NCBI GenBank assembly: GCA_965198795.1
Contig: OZ240674.1
Location: forward strand, 2,914,001 to 2,978,000
Source: G965198795 sp965198795
GTDB taxonomy: Bacteria; Pseudomonadota; Alphaproteobacteria; Rhodospirillales; Casp-alpha2
Reading direction: 5' to 3'
Length of the DNA stretch: 64,000 nucleotides
Shown here: piece by piece, positions 45,356 to 54,267 of the stretch
How the letters are laid out: each line of letters opens with the position of its first letter
Position numbering within the stretch: position 1 is the stretch's first letter
Position numbers and translations under genes: made by a program
The notes under the pieces: generated by a model
Database searches by the model: none
The model's input: the letters and a program-made list of their open reading frames with translations, nothing else
What the model was told of the DNA's origin: nothing

Positions 45356-46927
45356 TTATTCCGCAGCCGCGATAGCCGGGTTTCGGCTTAACAAGGACGC
45401 GCCGGTCATGGCGGCCGGTTTTTCCAGCCCCATCAACTGGAGAAGCGTCGGCGCCACGTCGGCCAGACGCCCGTCGTTCAGAGAGACGCCCTCAATGTCC
45501 CCCACCAAGACGACGGGAACTGGGTTCAGCGTGTGTGCGGTGTGCGCGCCGCCCGTTTCCGGATCGACAATCTGCTCGCAGTTCCCATGGTCCGCCGTGA
45601 CGATCATGGAACCACCCGCTTTCATGATCGCCTTTTCCAGCTGGCCAAGGCTGGCGTCCAGCGTCTCGACGGCGATTTTGGCCGCCTCCATATTGCCGGT
45701 GTGTCCCACCATGTCGCCGTTGGCGAAGTTGACGACGATCAGATCAAACGTCCCGCCCTCGATGGCGTCCACTAAACGGCCGGTCACTTCCGGAGCGGAC
45801 ATCTCGGGCTGAAGGTCATAGGTGGCGACCTTGGGCGACGGAACGAGAATGCGTTCCTCGCCCTCGAAAACGTCTTCCCGTCCGCCGTTCAGAAAGAAGG
45901 TGACGTGCGCGTACTTTTCCGTCTCGGCGATGCGCAGTTGTTTGCGCCCGGCGTCCGCCGCCACCTGGCCCAGAACGTCCGTGAGCTGGATGGGCGGGAA
46001 CAGGGCCGTCAGATGGGCGTTCAAGGCGGCGGAATATTCCACCATGCCCAGCTTGGCGGCGAATTGGACGGTCTTCCGGCGCTCAAATCCGTCAAACGCG
46101 GGATCGGTCAATGCGCTCAGAATCTCCCGCGCCCGGTCCGCCCGGAAATTCGCCATCAAAACGCCGTCGCCGTCGCGCATGCCCCGATAACCGGCGATAA
46201 CGGCGGGTTCGATGAATTCGTCGAGCTTCCCGGCCCCGTAAGACGCCTCGACGATGGCTATCGGATCGGCGCCGGAAGCCCCTTGCGCGGCGGCCATCGC
46301 GTCATGGGCGCGCGCCACCCGGTCCCAGTTGGCGTCCCGGTCCATCGCGAAGTAACGGCCGGAAACGACGGCGACCTCGACATCCGCCATATCCTTGATC
46401 CGATCCAGCATCCATGCCATCTCGCCCTTGCCCGCGTCCGGCGGGGCGTCGCGGCCGTCCATAAAGGCGTGGATACGAACCGGAACGCCCGCTTCGGAAA
46501 CAATCCGGGCCAGCTCGGCCATATGCGCCCGGTGACCGTGAACCCCGCCGGCGCTAAGCAGGCCCAATAGATGGCAAGCCCCGCCCGACGCCCTCAACGC
46601 GCCGATGAAACGAACCAGTTCCGCCTTCCCGGCCAGCGAGCCATCGGCGATTGCGGCGTCAATGCGCGGCAAATCCTGCATGACGACGCGCCCGGCGCCC
46701 AGGTTCATGTGTCCCACTTCCGAATTGCCCATTTGACCGTCGGGCAGGCCAACGTCGCCGGCGGACGTCTTCAGGCTGGCTTTCGGATAGTCCCGCGTCA
46801 GACGATCCCAGTTAGGCGTGGCGGCTTGGGCGATGGCGTTGTTTTCGGCGTCGGCGCGCTCTCCCCAGCCGTCCAAAATGCAAAGGACGACCGGTCTCGG
46901 ATGCGCGGATGAATTGGCGTCGGTCAT
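45356..46927 (-). CDS. gpmI: 2,3-bisphosphoglycerate-independent phosphoglycerate mutase
   Basis: Interconverts 3- and 2-phosphoglycerate in glycolysis with two Mn2+. The phosphorylated serine is S69 in DGQMGNSEVGHMNLGAG; the N-terminal metal motif is LCILDGWG, and GRDAPPDAG, NFRADRARE and TADHGNCEQ are the other active-site blocks. It has 523 residues. It is the first gene of the gpmI-envC-ctpA-deacetylase-rppH run. The 240 bases upstream separate it from the divergent nuclease-like pseudogene. Confidence 0.97.
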   Translation of the reverse strand: MTDANSSAHPRPVVLCILDGWGERADAENNAIAQAATPNWDRLTRDYPKASLKTSAGDVGLPDGQMGNSEVGHMNLGAGRVVMQDLPRIDAAIADGSLAGKAELVRFIGALRASGGACHLLGLLSAGGVHGHRAHMAELARIVSEAGVPVRIHAFMDGRDAPPDAGKGEMAWMLDRIKDMADVEVAVVSGRYFAMDRDANWDRVARAHDAMAAAQGASGADPIAIVEASYGAGKLDEFIEPAVIAGYRGMRDGDGVLMANFRADRAREILSALTDPAFDGFERRKTVQFAAKLGMVEYSAALNAHLTALFPPIQLTDVLGQVAADAGRKQLRIAETEKYAHVTFFLNGGREDVFEGEERILVPSPKVATYDLQPEMSAPEVTGRLVDAIEGGTFDLIVVNFANGDMVGHTGNMEAAKIAVETLDASLGQLEKAIMKAGGSMIVTADHGNCEQIVDPETGGAHTAHTLNPVPVVLVGDIEGVSLNDGRLADVAPTLLQLMGLEKPAAMTGASLLSRNPAIAAAE

Positions 46928-47169
46928 GTGTCTCTTGAAATCATGGGTCTCTTGAATCGGTATCCCATCGGGTCGCGGCGGCGGCGGTCTTATACGCCCT
47001 TTGGTCTCGCAATATAAGCCTGTTCACGACCTTCCGCACGGGCCGATAGTAAATTCGTTAAACGCAGTTAACCACGATTAGAAAAAAGGGATACTCTATA
47101 CATTTGAGAATACCAGTATGATATTGATTATTGTAGGCAGTTCGAGCAAAATTCCAAAAAGAGACTTAA

Positions 47170-48554
47170 ATGACTGACTTCAAAAAAATGCTTAGAGGGA
47201 AGAAATAAAAACACCCGCTCAACTGATCCCAATCTTGAGTGACGCGAATAAGGAACGCCGGACCTGTTCCATCGCGCTTGCGGCGTTGACATCCGTCAGA
47301 CCCTTTGCTGGGCGGGTCCTGGGTCATTTGGGCATTCGGGTGGGCAGGCGCACGGATATCACCGCGTTTGTGGAAATCTTACTTGAGACCATCCCTCAGG
47401 GCCTTACCCACAGCGTTCCCGATGGCTTAATAGAAGTTAAAAACTCGAAGACGATATGGCGCGCGTTGGTGGAGACGAAGATCGGTAACGCGGAACTCGA
47501 GAAACAACAGGTTTCGGATTACGTCGATATCGCCAAATTTCACAAATTCAACGCCGTGCTCACGATCTCAAATGATTTTGTCGCCGACCCACGCCATAAC
47601 CCGTCGAAGTTTACCTTGAGAAGGAATGCGACAGTCGATCTTCTCCAGCTGTCCTGGACGATGATCAGAACCTGTGCGGAAATTTCGCTCGCTGAAGATG
47701 ATTTCGAGAATCAACACGAGAGATTGATTTTGGAGGAAGTTGGAAATTATTTGGCCGACGAGAGTTCGGGCGTCCAAACCTTCAAGATGATGAACAAAGA
47801 ATGGGCGGAAGTGGTTAAGGATATTCGAGACAGCGATAGACTTAGCGCCAAAGATAACAAAATAAGGGAAACCATCGCCAGTTGGCGCCAGAAACAGCGG
47901 GATATCGCGCTTCTGATGAAAAGGAAAGCCACGGGCAATGCGGAACTGAAACTTCCGAGGGAGCACTTGAAGAACAAGGCGTCACGCATTGAACACGACA
48001 GTGTCGAACTGGTTAGGAACAAGATGCTGTCGCTGACAATGAAAATGCCGGCGACCTCCGATCTCGTCGTCCAAGCAAATGTCGATCAACGGTCAATTAG
48101 ATGCTTTCAGCGGTTTTTGGCGCCGACGGATAGAAAAAGGCATTCGGCACGGGTTAATTTGCTCCGTAACCAACTTAAAGGGTGCGAATGCAAAGGCGGT
48201 TACGTGACAGCGATTTGAAGCGGTCGCGCGACAACCCCTTCCGTCGAACTTGAGGCTTTTATGGAAGAGGGAGGCGCCGAAAAGCTAATCGGTGAAAATA
48301 CACACCTTTCCCCCACCGCATTCGAAGTCGGCAAGAAGCTTAATATCGGACAAGCCTTCTCCAGCCGCACGAAGTTTATCAAACATTTGGAAGAGATGAT
48401 TCCGGATTATTACGCAAAAATGGGCGAGAAAGTTACACCTTTCCAACAGCCGCCAGCCAAGATGCGCGCCGCGTCATCTAAGGCGCCGGCGTCAATCGAC
48501 GCGCCAGCGCAATCCCCGCACCAGCAAGACCAGGTTGTACCGCCATTAGAATAA
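47170..48554 (+). pseudogene. PD-(D/E)XK nuclease-like protein, broken by a frameshift and an in-frame TGA
   Basis: The main open stretch (from about 47196 to 48215) encodes a restriction-endonuclease-fold protein: SVPDGLIEV (catalytic Asp) then LVETKIG (ExK), with DYVDIAKFHKFNAVLTISN after it. The frame is closed by TGA at 48216-48218. The same frame then continues to 48554 with SGRATTPSVELEAF and KKLNIGQAFSSRTKFIKHLE, so the TGA probably replaced a TGG in a WSGRA-like motif. At the other end, ATG 47170 opens MTDFKKMLRGKK in a different frame before a TAA, and the second frame resumes with KTPAQLIPILSDANKE; a one- or two-base slip in the A-rich stretch near 47200 would join them. Intact it would have been about 460 residues. 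It lies between rlmH and gpmI, which are normally close, so it is an insertion. Confidence 0.72.
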
Positions 48555-48705
48555 GTTCCTCGCTTACCTTACTCTCCAGATAGGAAGCGTCTTAATCTCT
48601 CTCACCCGGCTTGTCTCGATGGTCCGCGCCGTCCTCTCCGTGGGGAAAGGGAAGGAACCGCAGTGTGGGAAATGCGTGGAAAGGTGGGGGGGTAAATTCC
48701 CCGCG

Positions 48706-49164
48706 CTATTCCCGGTGATAGGGATGACCGCTCAGGATGGCGTTGGCGCGGTAGAGTTGCTCGGCGAGCAGCGCGGGAACCAGTTGATGGGGCCAGGTGA
48801 GGCGTCCAAACGAAAGGATCAGAGACGCCTTCCGCCGAACCCTATCATCAAGCCCGTCCGCCCCGCCGACGAGAAACGCGGCGTGTTTGACGCCGCTGTC
48901 CCGCCAATCGCCCAGTTTGGCGGCGAATTCGGGGCTTGAGAGCGCCTCGCCCCGCTCATCCAGAGCGGCGACCACCGCACCGTCCGGCACGGCGCCCAAC
49001 AGAAGCTCCGCCTCCCGCACTTTCAACTCATCGCCCGAAAGCGCCTTTCTCTCCGCCACCAGTTTGACGTCCAACGGCCAGGACAGGCGGTCCGCATAGA
49101 CTTGGAACAGGGTCTGTTCCGGTCCTTGCCTGCGGCGTCCGGCGGCGATCAAGGTGCAGCGCAT
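48706..49164 (-). CDS. rlmH: 23S rRNA pseudouridine1915 N3-methyltransferase RlmH
   Basis: A SPOUT methyltransferase acting on helix 69 of 23S rRNA in assembled ribosomes. The C-terminal knot reads FLVGGADGLDDRV, SFGRLTWPHQL and ANAILSGHPYHRE. ATG 49164 gives 152 residues, the normal length; the longer open frame lacks similarity. It is near rsfS and nadD, as in most proteobacteria. Confidence 0.95.
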   Translation of the reverse strand: MRCTLIAAGRRRQGPEQTLFQVYADRLSWPLDVKLVAERKALSGDELKVREAELLLGAVPDGAVVAALDERGEALSSPEFAAKLGDWRDSGVKHAAFLVGGADGLDDRVRRKASLILSFGRLTWPHQLVPALLAEQLYRANAILSGHPYHRE

Positions 49165-49308
49165 GTGACGGTTTTCGTTAGTCCACTCTTGACGGCCGGC
49201 GGATTCCGCCATTCGCTTGAATGGCGGCGCCAAATTAATCCCGCCCTCCGCGCGGGCGGGCGTCCGGCTGTCCGGCGAGCCTTGAGGCCGCGGCCCTGAA
49301 TGGTCCAG

Positions 49309-49677
49309 CTAAACCGCGTTGGCGGCGGCGTCCGGGCGGCGCCAGATCTTCTCCAAGCCATAGAAGTCCCGCACTTCCGGGCGGAACAAGTGCACGATGA
49401 CGTCCACGGCGTCGATCAGCACCCAGTCGCAACTGGTCAGCCCCTCGACATTGAGGCCCCTGACGCCGGCGTCCTTCAATTTTCGCTGAAGATGACCGGC
49501 CATCGCACCGACTTGGCGCCGGGACGCGCCCGAGGCGATGACCAGGTAGTCCGCGATCTCGGTTTTGCCGCTTAAGTTGATGACTGACAAATCTTGAGCC
49601 TTGTCGTCATCAAGGGACGCCTTGACCAGATCCACGACAATGTCGGAGGCTGGCGGCGTCTTTTGAGTGCTGGGTAT
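49309..49677 (-). CDS. rsfS: ribosomal silencing factor RsfS, with an apparent ATA start
   Basis: RsfS binds L14 and blocks subunit joining in starvation. The conserved core LVKASLDDDKAQDLSVINLS, ADYLVIASGASRRQV, DWVLIDAVDVIVHLF and FYGLEKIW is intact. The first ordinary start codon is GTG 49635 with no ribosome-binding site. Instead AAAGGAGGT lies six bases before an ATA at 49677, and the in-frame residues IPSTQKTPPASDIV supply the N-terminal segment that homologues have before LV..SLDDDKA. No ATG, GTG or TTG exists at that spacing. Either ATA is used, or the native ATG was mutated or misread. From ATA the protein has 122 residues. Confidence 0.88.
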   Translation of the reverse strand: MPSTQKTPPASDIVVDLVKASLDDDKAQDLSVINLSGKTEIADYLVIASGASRRQVGAMAGHLQRKLKDAGVRGLNVEGLTSCDWVLIDAVDVIVHLFRPEVRDFYGLEKIWRRPDAAANAV

Positions 49678-49722
49678 GGGATACCTCCTTTGCTACCCGG
49701 TGGTCCTCTGGGCGTTTCGCGC

Positions 49723-50343
49723 TTAGAGGCCGCGAGACGCCCGAATGTCCGTGGCGGACGTGGTGTCCAAAGGCGCAAGCAAATAAGCCCAGGCCGGTGG
49801 AGACCGGTCCGCCAGCCGACCGCCCAATCCCCGCCGCAACCGGGACTTGGCGTACCGGCGCGCGGCCCGTGAAGCCAGCGCCCTTAAAGAATACGTCGGG
49901 CGGGCGAAAACCGCAACGGGAACGGTCCGGAAAATAGTCTCCCAGCGATCCCAGCGGTGCGCTTGGGCAAGGTTGTCCGCTCCCATCAACCATACGAATC
50001 GGGCGCGGGGGTGTCTTGCCCGAAGCGCCTTCAGGGTGTCCGCCGTGTAGCGCGTGCCCAAATCGGCCTCGACCGCCGTCACCCGGATACGCGGATGGGC
50101 GGCCACTTGCTCCGCTTTCAACATGCGCGCCGCAAACGGCGCCATGCCGTCGATGGGCTTCAGCGGGTTTTGCGGCGAGACCATCCACCAGATTTCATCC
50201 AGCTTCAGGCGTTTCAGCGCCTCCAGGCTGATATGGCGGTGACCGCCGTGCGCCGGATTGAACGATCCGCCCAACAGACCGACCCGGCGGTTCCCCAAAT
50301 GAGGCGTCCGGCGATGGCCGCAAAGGATCCGGTAATCGGCCAC
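49723..50343 (-). CDS. nadD: nicotinate-nucleotide adenylyltransferase NadD
   Basis: Adenylates nicotinate mononucleotide in NAD synthesis. The nucleotidyltransferase motif is GGSFNPAHGGHRHIS and the late motif is SATDIRAS. WWMVSPQNPLK and MGADNLAQAHRW are typical. The start is GTG 50343, giving 206 residues; the first 18 or so residues are non-conserved. It follows proA by 18 bases. Confidence 0.95.
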   Translation of the reverse strand: MADYRILCGHRRTPHLGNRRVGLLGGSFNPAHGGHRHISLEALKRLKLDEIWWMVSPQNPLKPIDGMAPFAARMLKAEQVAAHPRIRVTAVEADLGTRYTADTLKALRARHPRARFVWLMGADNLAQAHRWDRWETIFRTVPVAVFARPTYSLRALASRAARRYAKSRLRRGLGGRLADRSPPAWAYLLAPLDTTSATDIRASRGL

Positions 50344-50361
50344 GAGCGAGCCGGCGGGGCG

Positions 50362-51642
50362 TTACGGCCGGGTCTGCCCGGCGCCCCGGACGACATATTT
50401 GAAGCTGGTGAGCTGTTCCACTCCGACGGGTCCCCGCGCGTGCAGCTTACCGGTGGCGATCCCGATCTCGGCGCCCATGCCGAACTCACCGCCGTCCGCG
50501 AACTGAGTGGACGCGTTGACCATGACGATGGCGCTGTCCACCGCGTTGACAAAGGTCTCGGCGGCCCCGGCGTCCTCGGTGATAATGGCGTCGGTGTGGT
50601 CCGATCCGTGATTGCGGATATGCGCCAGCGCGTCTTCCATACCGTCAACGATCTTGACAGAAACGATGCTATCGAGATATTCCGTGTCCCAATCCTCGTC
50701 CATGGCTTCCAAGGCGGCCGGATAAATATCGCGGACCGACGCGTCGCCCCGGATTTCACAGCCCGCTTCCGAAAGCGCGGTCAGAACGCCCGGCAAGATG
50801 GCCGGCGCGGCTTCTTTGTCGATCAACACCGTTTCCGTCGCCCCACAAATGCCAGTGCGGCGCATCTTCGCGTTGAGCACCACGTCGCGGGCTTTATCGG
50901 GGTCGGCGGATTTTTCGACATAAGAATGGCACAGCCCCTCCAGATGCTTGAACAACGGCACTTTACTCTCCGCCGTCACCCGCTCAATCAGGGATTTACC
51001 GCCGCGCGGCACGATGACGTCGATGTGGTCCGTCAAACGCAGCATCTCGCCCACGGCGGCCCGGTCCGTCGTCGGGATGCGTTGAATAGCGTCAACCGGC
51101 AGATTGGCGGCGTTCAGGCCCTCTTGAAGACAATCGAGAATGGCGGCGGAGGAACGGAAGCTTTCGGACCCCCCCCTCAGAATGGCCGCGTTGCCGGCCT
51201 TCAGGCACAACCCGCCCGCGTCCGCGGTCACATTGGGCCGGCTTTCGTAGATAACGCCAATGACGCCGAGCGGCGTCCGGCGGCGCTCAATCCGCAGGCC
51301 GTTGGGACGTTTCCAGCCGGCCAGCGTGGTCCCAACCGGATCATCCAGCCGGGCGATATCCTCCAGCCCCTTGGCCATGCCCTCGATGCGGTCATCATTC
51401 AACAGCAAGCGATCCAGCATGGCCTTGGCGAGACCTTTCGCCTCGCCCGCCTCCATGTCCCCGGCGTTGGCGGCGATCAGCGCGTTCTTGTTCGCCCGTA
51501 GCTTCTTGGCGGCCTCCGCGAGCGCGCGGTTCTTTTGATCCGTCGCAGTTTGAGACAAGACATGCCCGGCGGCTCTCGCCCGCTTTCCGATATCTTCCAC
51601 CATGCCTTTGATGTCCGCTTCCGTCGTCATTTCCCGTTCCAT
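50362..51642 (-). CDS. proA: glutamate-5-semialdehyde dehydrogenase ProA
   Basis: Second step of proline synthesis: reduces glutamyl-5-phosphate to the semialdehyde with NADPH. The catalytic cysteine is in RRTGICGATETVLID; PLGVIGVIYESRPNVTAD and FKHLEGLCHSYV are family blocks. It has 426 residues from ATG 51642; ATG 51630 (MTTEADIKG) with GGAACGGG upstream is equally possible. It follows proB by 15 bases. Confidence 0.96.
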   Translation of the reverse strand: MEREMTTEADIKGMVEDIGKRARAAGHVLSQTATDQKNRALAEAAKKLRANKNALIAANAGDMEAGEAKGLAKAMLDRLLLNDDRIEGMAKGLEDIARLDDPVGTTLAGWKRPNGLRIERRRTPLGVIGVIYESRPNVTADAGGLCLKAGNAAILRGGSESFRSSAAILDCLQEGLNAANLPVDAIQRIPTTDRAAVGEMLRLTDHIDVIVPRGGKSLIERVTAESKVPLFKHLEGLCHSYVEKSADPDKARDVVLNAKMRRTGICGATETVLIDKEAAPAILPGVLTALSEAGCEIRGDASVRDIYPAALEAMDEDWDTEYLDSIVSVKIVDGMEDALAHIRNHGSDHTDAIITEDAGAAETFVNAVDSAIVMVNASTQFADGGEFGMGAEIGIATGKLHARGPVGVEQLTSFKYVVRGAGQTRP

Positions 51643-51657
51643 AAGCTCAAGACCGTT

Positions 51658-52770
51658 TCAATGTAGCACAAGGTCATCACGGTGGATCATGACGTCCCGC
51701 CCGCGAAAACCCAGGATGGCTTCGATTTCTCCGGATTTCACGCCTTTGATGCGTTCCGCGTCCGCAGAGTTATAGGTGATCAGCCCACGGCCCAGCGCCC
51801 GGCCCGCTTGATCCTTGACAACCACCGCGTCGCCCCGCTGGAATTTCCCCTCAATCGCCGTGACTCCAGCGGGCAAAAGGCTTTTTCCCCGCTCCAACGC
51901 CTCGACCGCGCCCGTATCGACAATGATCGCCCCTGTGGGTTTCAATCCGCCCAGTATCCATTGCTTGCGCGCCGTCTTGGGATTTCCATCAGGCAGGAAC
52001 CACGTCACGCGCCCCCCTTCCTCGATGGCTTTCAAGGGACGGGCCCGGCGCCCGTCGGCAATCGCCATCCTGGCCCCCGCCCCCATGGCGAGCTTGGCCG
52101 CCGCCAGCTTCGTCACCATCCCGCCAGAGCCGTCACCGGTCGTATTGCCGTTGGCCATGGCTTCAATCGCCTTGTCAATCCGGCCCTCGACAACAGGCAC
52201 GTGACAAGCGTCCACCCTGGCCGGGTCGCCATCGTAAAGCCCGTCCACAGAGGACAACAGAACCAGCGTGTCAGCGGAAATCATCGCCGCCACCCGGGCG
52301 GCCAGCCGGTCGTTATCGCCGAAGCGGATATCATCAGCCGCCACCGTGTCGTTCTCGTTGATCAAGGGAACGGCGCCCAACGACAACAACTGGCTCAGCG
52401 TGTTCCGCGCATTCAGATAGCGCCGCCGGTTTTCCGTGTCGTCAAGCGTCACGAGCACTTGCGCGACAGTAATATCGTGAACGGCCAAGGCTTCCTGATA
52501 GGCATGGGCCAGGCGCATCATGCCCGTCGCCGCGGCGGCCTGGCTTTCTTCCAGTTTCAACCTGCCGGATTTCAAGCCCAAATGCCGGCGCCCGACGGCG
52601 ATGGCCCCGGAAGAAACAACCATTACTTCGGCCCCGCGCGCCTTTAACGCCTGGATGTCTTCCGCCAAGCCCGCCAGCCAGGAAGCGTTGGCGCGCCCGG
52701 TTTCCTGATCGACCAGCAGCGCGGAACCCACCTTGATGACGATGCGCCTGGATGTGTCGAGCGCGCTCAC
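51658..52770 (-). CDS. proB: glutamate 5-kinase ProB
   Basis: First step of proline synthesis. An amino-acid-kinase domain (IVIKVGSALL, MVVSSGAIAVG, NENDTVAADDIRFGDNDRLAA) is followed by a C-terminal PUA domain (about residues 280-365). GTG 52770 forms a GTGA overlap with the obgE stop and has GGAGG nine bases upstream; an earlier GTG at 52779 is too close to that site. It has 370 residues. Feedback inhibition by proline is known for the family. Confidence 0.96.
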   Translation of the reverse strand: MSALDTSRRIVIKVGSALLVDQETGRANASWLAGLAEDIQALKARGAEVMVVSSGAIAVGRRHLGLKSGRLKLEESQAAAATGMMRLAHAYQEALAVHDITVAQVLVTLDDTENRRRYLNARNTLSQLLSLGAVPLINENDTVAADDIRFGDNDRLAARVAAMISADTLVLLSSVDGLYDGDPARVDACHVPVVEGRIDKAIEAMANGNTTGDGSGGMVTKLAAAKLAMGAGARMAIADGRRARPLKAIEEGGRVTWFLPDGNPKTARKQWILGGLKPTGAIIVDTGAVEALERGKSLLPAGVTAIEGKFQRGDAVVVKDQAGRALGRGLITYNSADAERIKGVKSGEIEAILGFRGRDVMIHRDDLVLH

Positions 52771-53813
52771 GGCTTCCACCCTCCGGGGGCGCCGCCAGCC
52801 TCTTCTGTCTCATTTCCGGCAATGGTCTCCGCGCGGATTTCGGCCGAAAGGGCGCGGAGCGCGTCATCCAGCCCGTAGCCCGCAGCGCCCGAGATGGTCA
52901 TCACCTCCGCGCCCGCCGCCCTTTTCAAGGCGGTCGATTTTTCGGCGATTTCTTCTTCCGTCAAGGCGTCGCATTTGTTCAGCGCGACGAATCCGGGCTT
53001 ATCTTCAAGCCCCGCGCCGTAGGCGCCCAATTCAGCCCGAACCGTCTTATAGGCCCCCACGACGTCTTCCCGCGTGCCGTCTATCAGATGCAACAGAACC
53101 CGGCAGCGCTCAATGTGGCCCAAGAACCGTGTCCCCAGCCCGGCCCCTTCAGACGCCCCCTCGATCAGGCCCGGAATGTCGGCGATGACGAAGTGCGCCG
53201 TATCGACCGCCGCGACCCCCAAATTGGGATGCAGCGTGGTGAAGGGATAATCGCCGGTTTTGGGCGCGGCCCGGGTGACAGCGGACAGGAACGTCGATTT
53301 CCCCGCATTGGGCAATCCCACAAGGCCCGCGTCGGCAATCAGTTTCAGACGCAGCCAGACCCAGGCTTCCTCCCCCGGACAACCGCCGTCCGCGCGCCGG
53401 GGCGCGCGGTTGGTGGAGGTCTTGAAGCGCGCGTTGCCGTGACCGCCGCCGCCGCCCCGCAGGAAAACGGCGCGTTCACCCTCTTTGATGAAATCCGCCA
53501 GCACCTCCTCGCGGTCCTCATCCATGATTTGCGTGCCCGCTGGCACCTGGACGACGACGTCGCCGCCCTTCGCGCCGGTGCGATTCCTTCCCATCCCGTG
53601 CATACCGCGGGCGGCCTTGAAGTGCTGCCGGTAACGGAAATCGATCAGAGTGTTCAGGCCGCCGACGCATTCGACGATCACGTCGCCGCCGCGTCCGCCG
53701 TCGCCGCCGTCGGGGCCGCCGAACTCGATATACTTTTCGCGCCGGAACGAGACGCAGCCGTCGCCGCCATCGCCGGACTTCATGAAGATTTTGGCCTGAT
53801 CGAGAAATTTCAT
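52767..53813 (-). CDS. obgE: Obg-family GTPase ObgE
   Basis: A ribosome-associated GTPase. The glycine-rich Obg fold (FMKSGDGGDGCVSFRREK, GGPDGGDGGRGGDV, GGGGGHGNARFKTSTN) is followed by a G domain (GLPNAGKSTF, DIPGLIEGASEGAGLG, NKCD). ATG 53813 (MKFLDQAKIF) is the family start. It has 348 residues. A terminator-like hairpin after rpmA lies just upstream, so obgE-proB-proA may have their own promoter or rely on read-through. Confidence 0.97.
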   Translation of the reverse strand: MKFLDQAKIFMKSGDGGDGCVSFRREKYIEFGGPDGGDGGRGGDVIVECVGGLNTLIDFRYRQHFKAARGMHGMGRNRTGAKGGDVVVQVPAGTQIMDEDREEVLADFIKEGERAVFLRGGGGGHGNARFKTSTNRAPRRADGGCPGEEAWVWLRLKLIADAGLVGLPNAGKSTFLSAVTRAAPKTGDYPFTTLHPNLGVAAVDTAHFVIADIPGLIEGASEGAGLGTRFLGHIERCRVLLHLIDGTREDVVGAYKTVRAELGAYGAGLEDKPGFVALNKCDALTEEEIAEKSTALKRAAGAEVMTISGAAGYGLDDALRALSAEIRAETIAGNETEEAGGAPGGWKP

Positions 53814-53930
53814 GGTTTCAGCTTGATTTCGGTTCCAATCCTCGCCCCGCCCGGCCAGCCCGCGCCAGTATGGCCGCATTGGGCCGGCCGGGAAAATTCG
53901 GGACCGGCGCCGCGGCGAACCCTCCCAAAC

Positions 53931-53967
53931 AAAAACGGGAGAACGCCGGCCGTCCTCCCGTTCTCCC
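53931..53967 (-). terminator. rho-independent terminator after rpmA
   Basis: GGGAGAACG (53937-53945, plus strand) and CGTTCTCCC (53959-53967) pair perfectly over nine bases. On the minus strand the stem is followed by GTTTTTG. It lies 22 bases after the rpmA stop codon and would end the rplU-rpmA transcript. Confidence 0.85.
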
Positions 53968-53988
53968 TAAAATTTCGGGCGAGGCGCG

Positions 53989-54261
53989 TTATTCAGCGGC
54001 GCGCGGCTCCACTGGCTCAACCGAGATATACGTCCGGCCAAGGGCTTTCTTTTGGAACCTCACCTTGCCTTCGACAATCGCGAAGATAGTGTGATCCTTG
54101 CCCATGCCGACGTTCTCGCCCGGGTGGAATTTGGTGCCGCGCTGACGCACGATGATGTTGCCCGGAATGACGACTTCGCCGCCGTATTTTTTCACCCCGA
54201 GGCGGCGGCCTTCGGAGTCGCGGCCGTTACGGGAACTGCCGCCGGATTTCTTGTGCGCCAT
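53989..54261 (-). CDS. rpmA: 50S ribosomal protein L27
   Basis: A 90-residue L27 with the usual flexible N-terminus near the peptidyl transferase centre (MAHKKSGGSSRNGRDSEGRR), then LGVKKYGGEVVIPGNIIVRQ and the HPGENVGMGKDHTIFA core. It follows rplU by six bases. Confidence 0.98.
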   Translation of the reverse strand: MAHKKSGGSSRNGRDSEGRRLGVKKYGGEVVIPGNIIVRQRGTKFHPGENVGMGKDHTIFAIVEGKVRFQKKALGRTYISVEPVEPRAAE

Positions 54262-54267
54262 CTCGTC

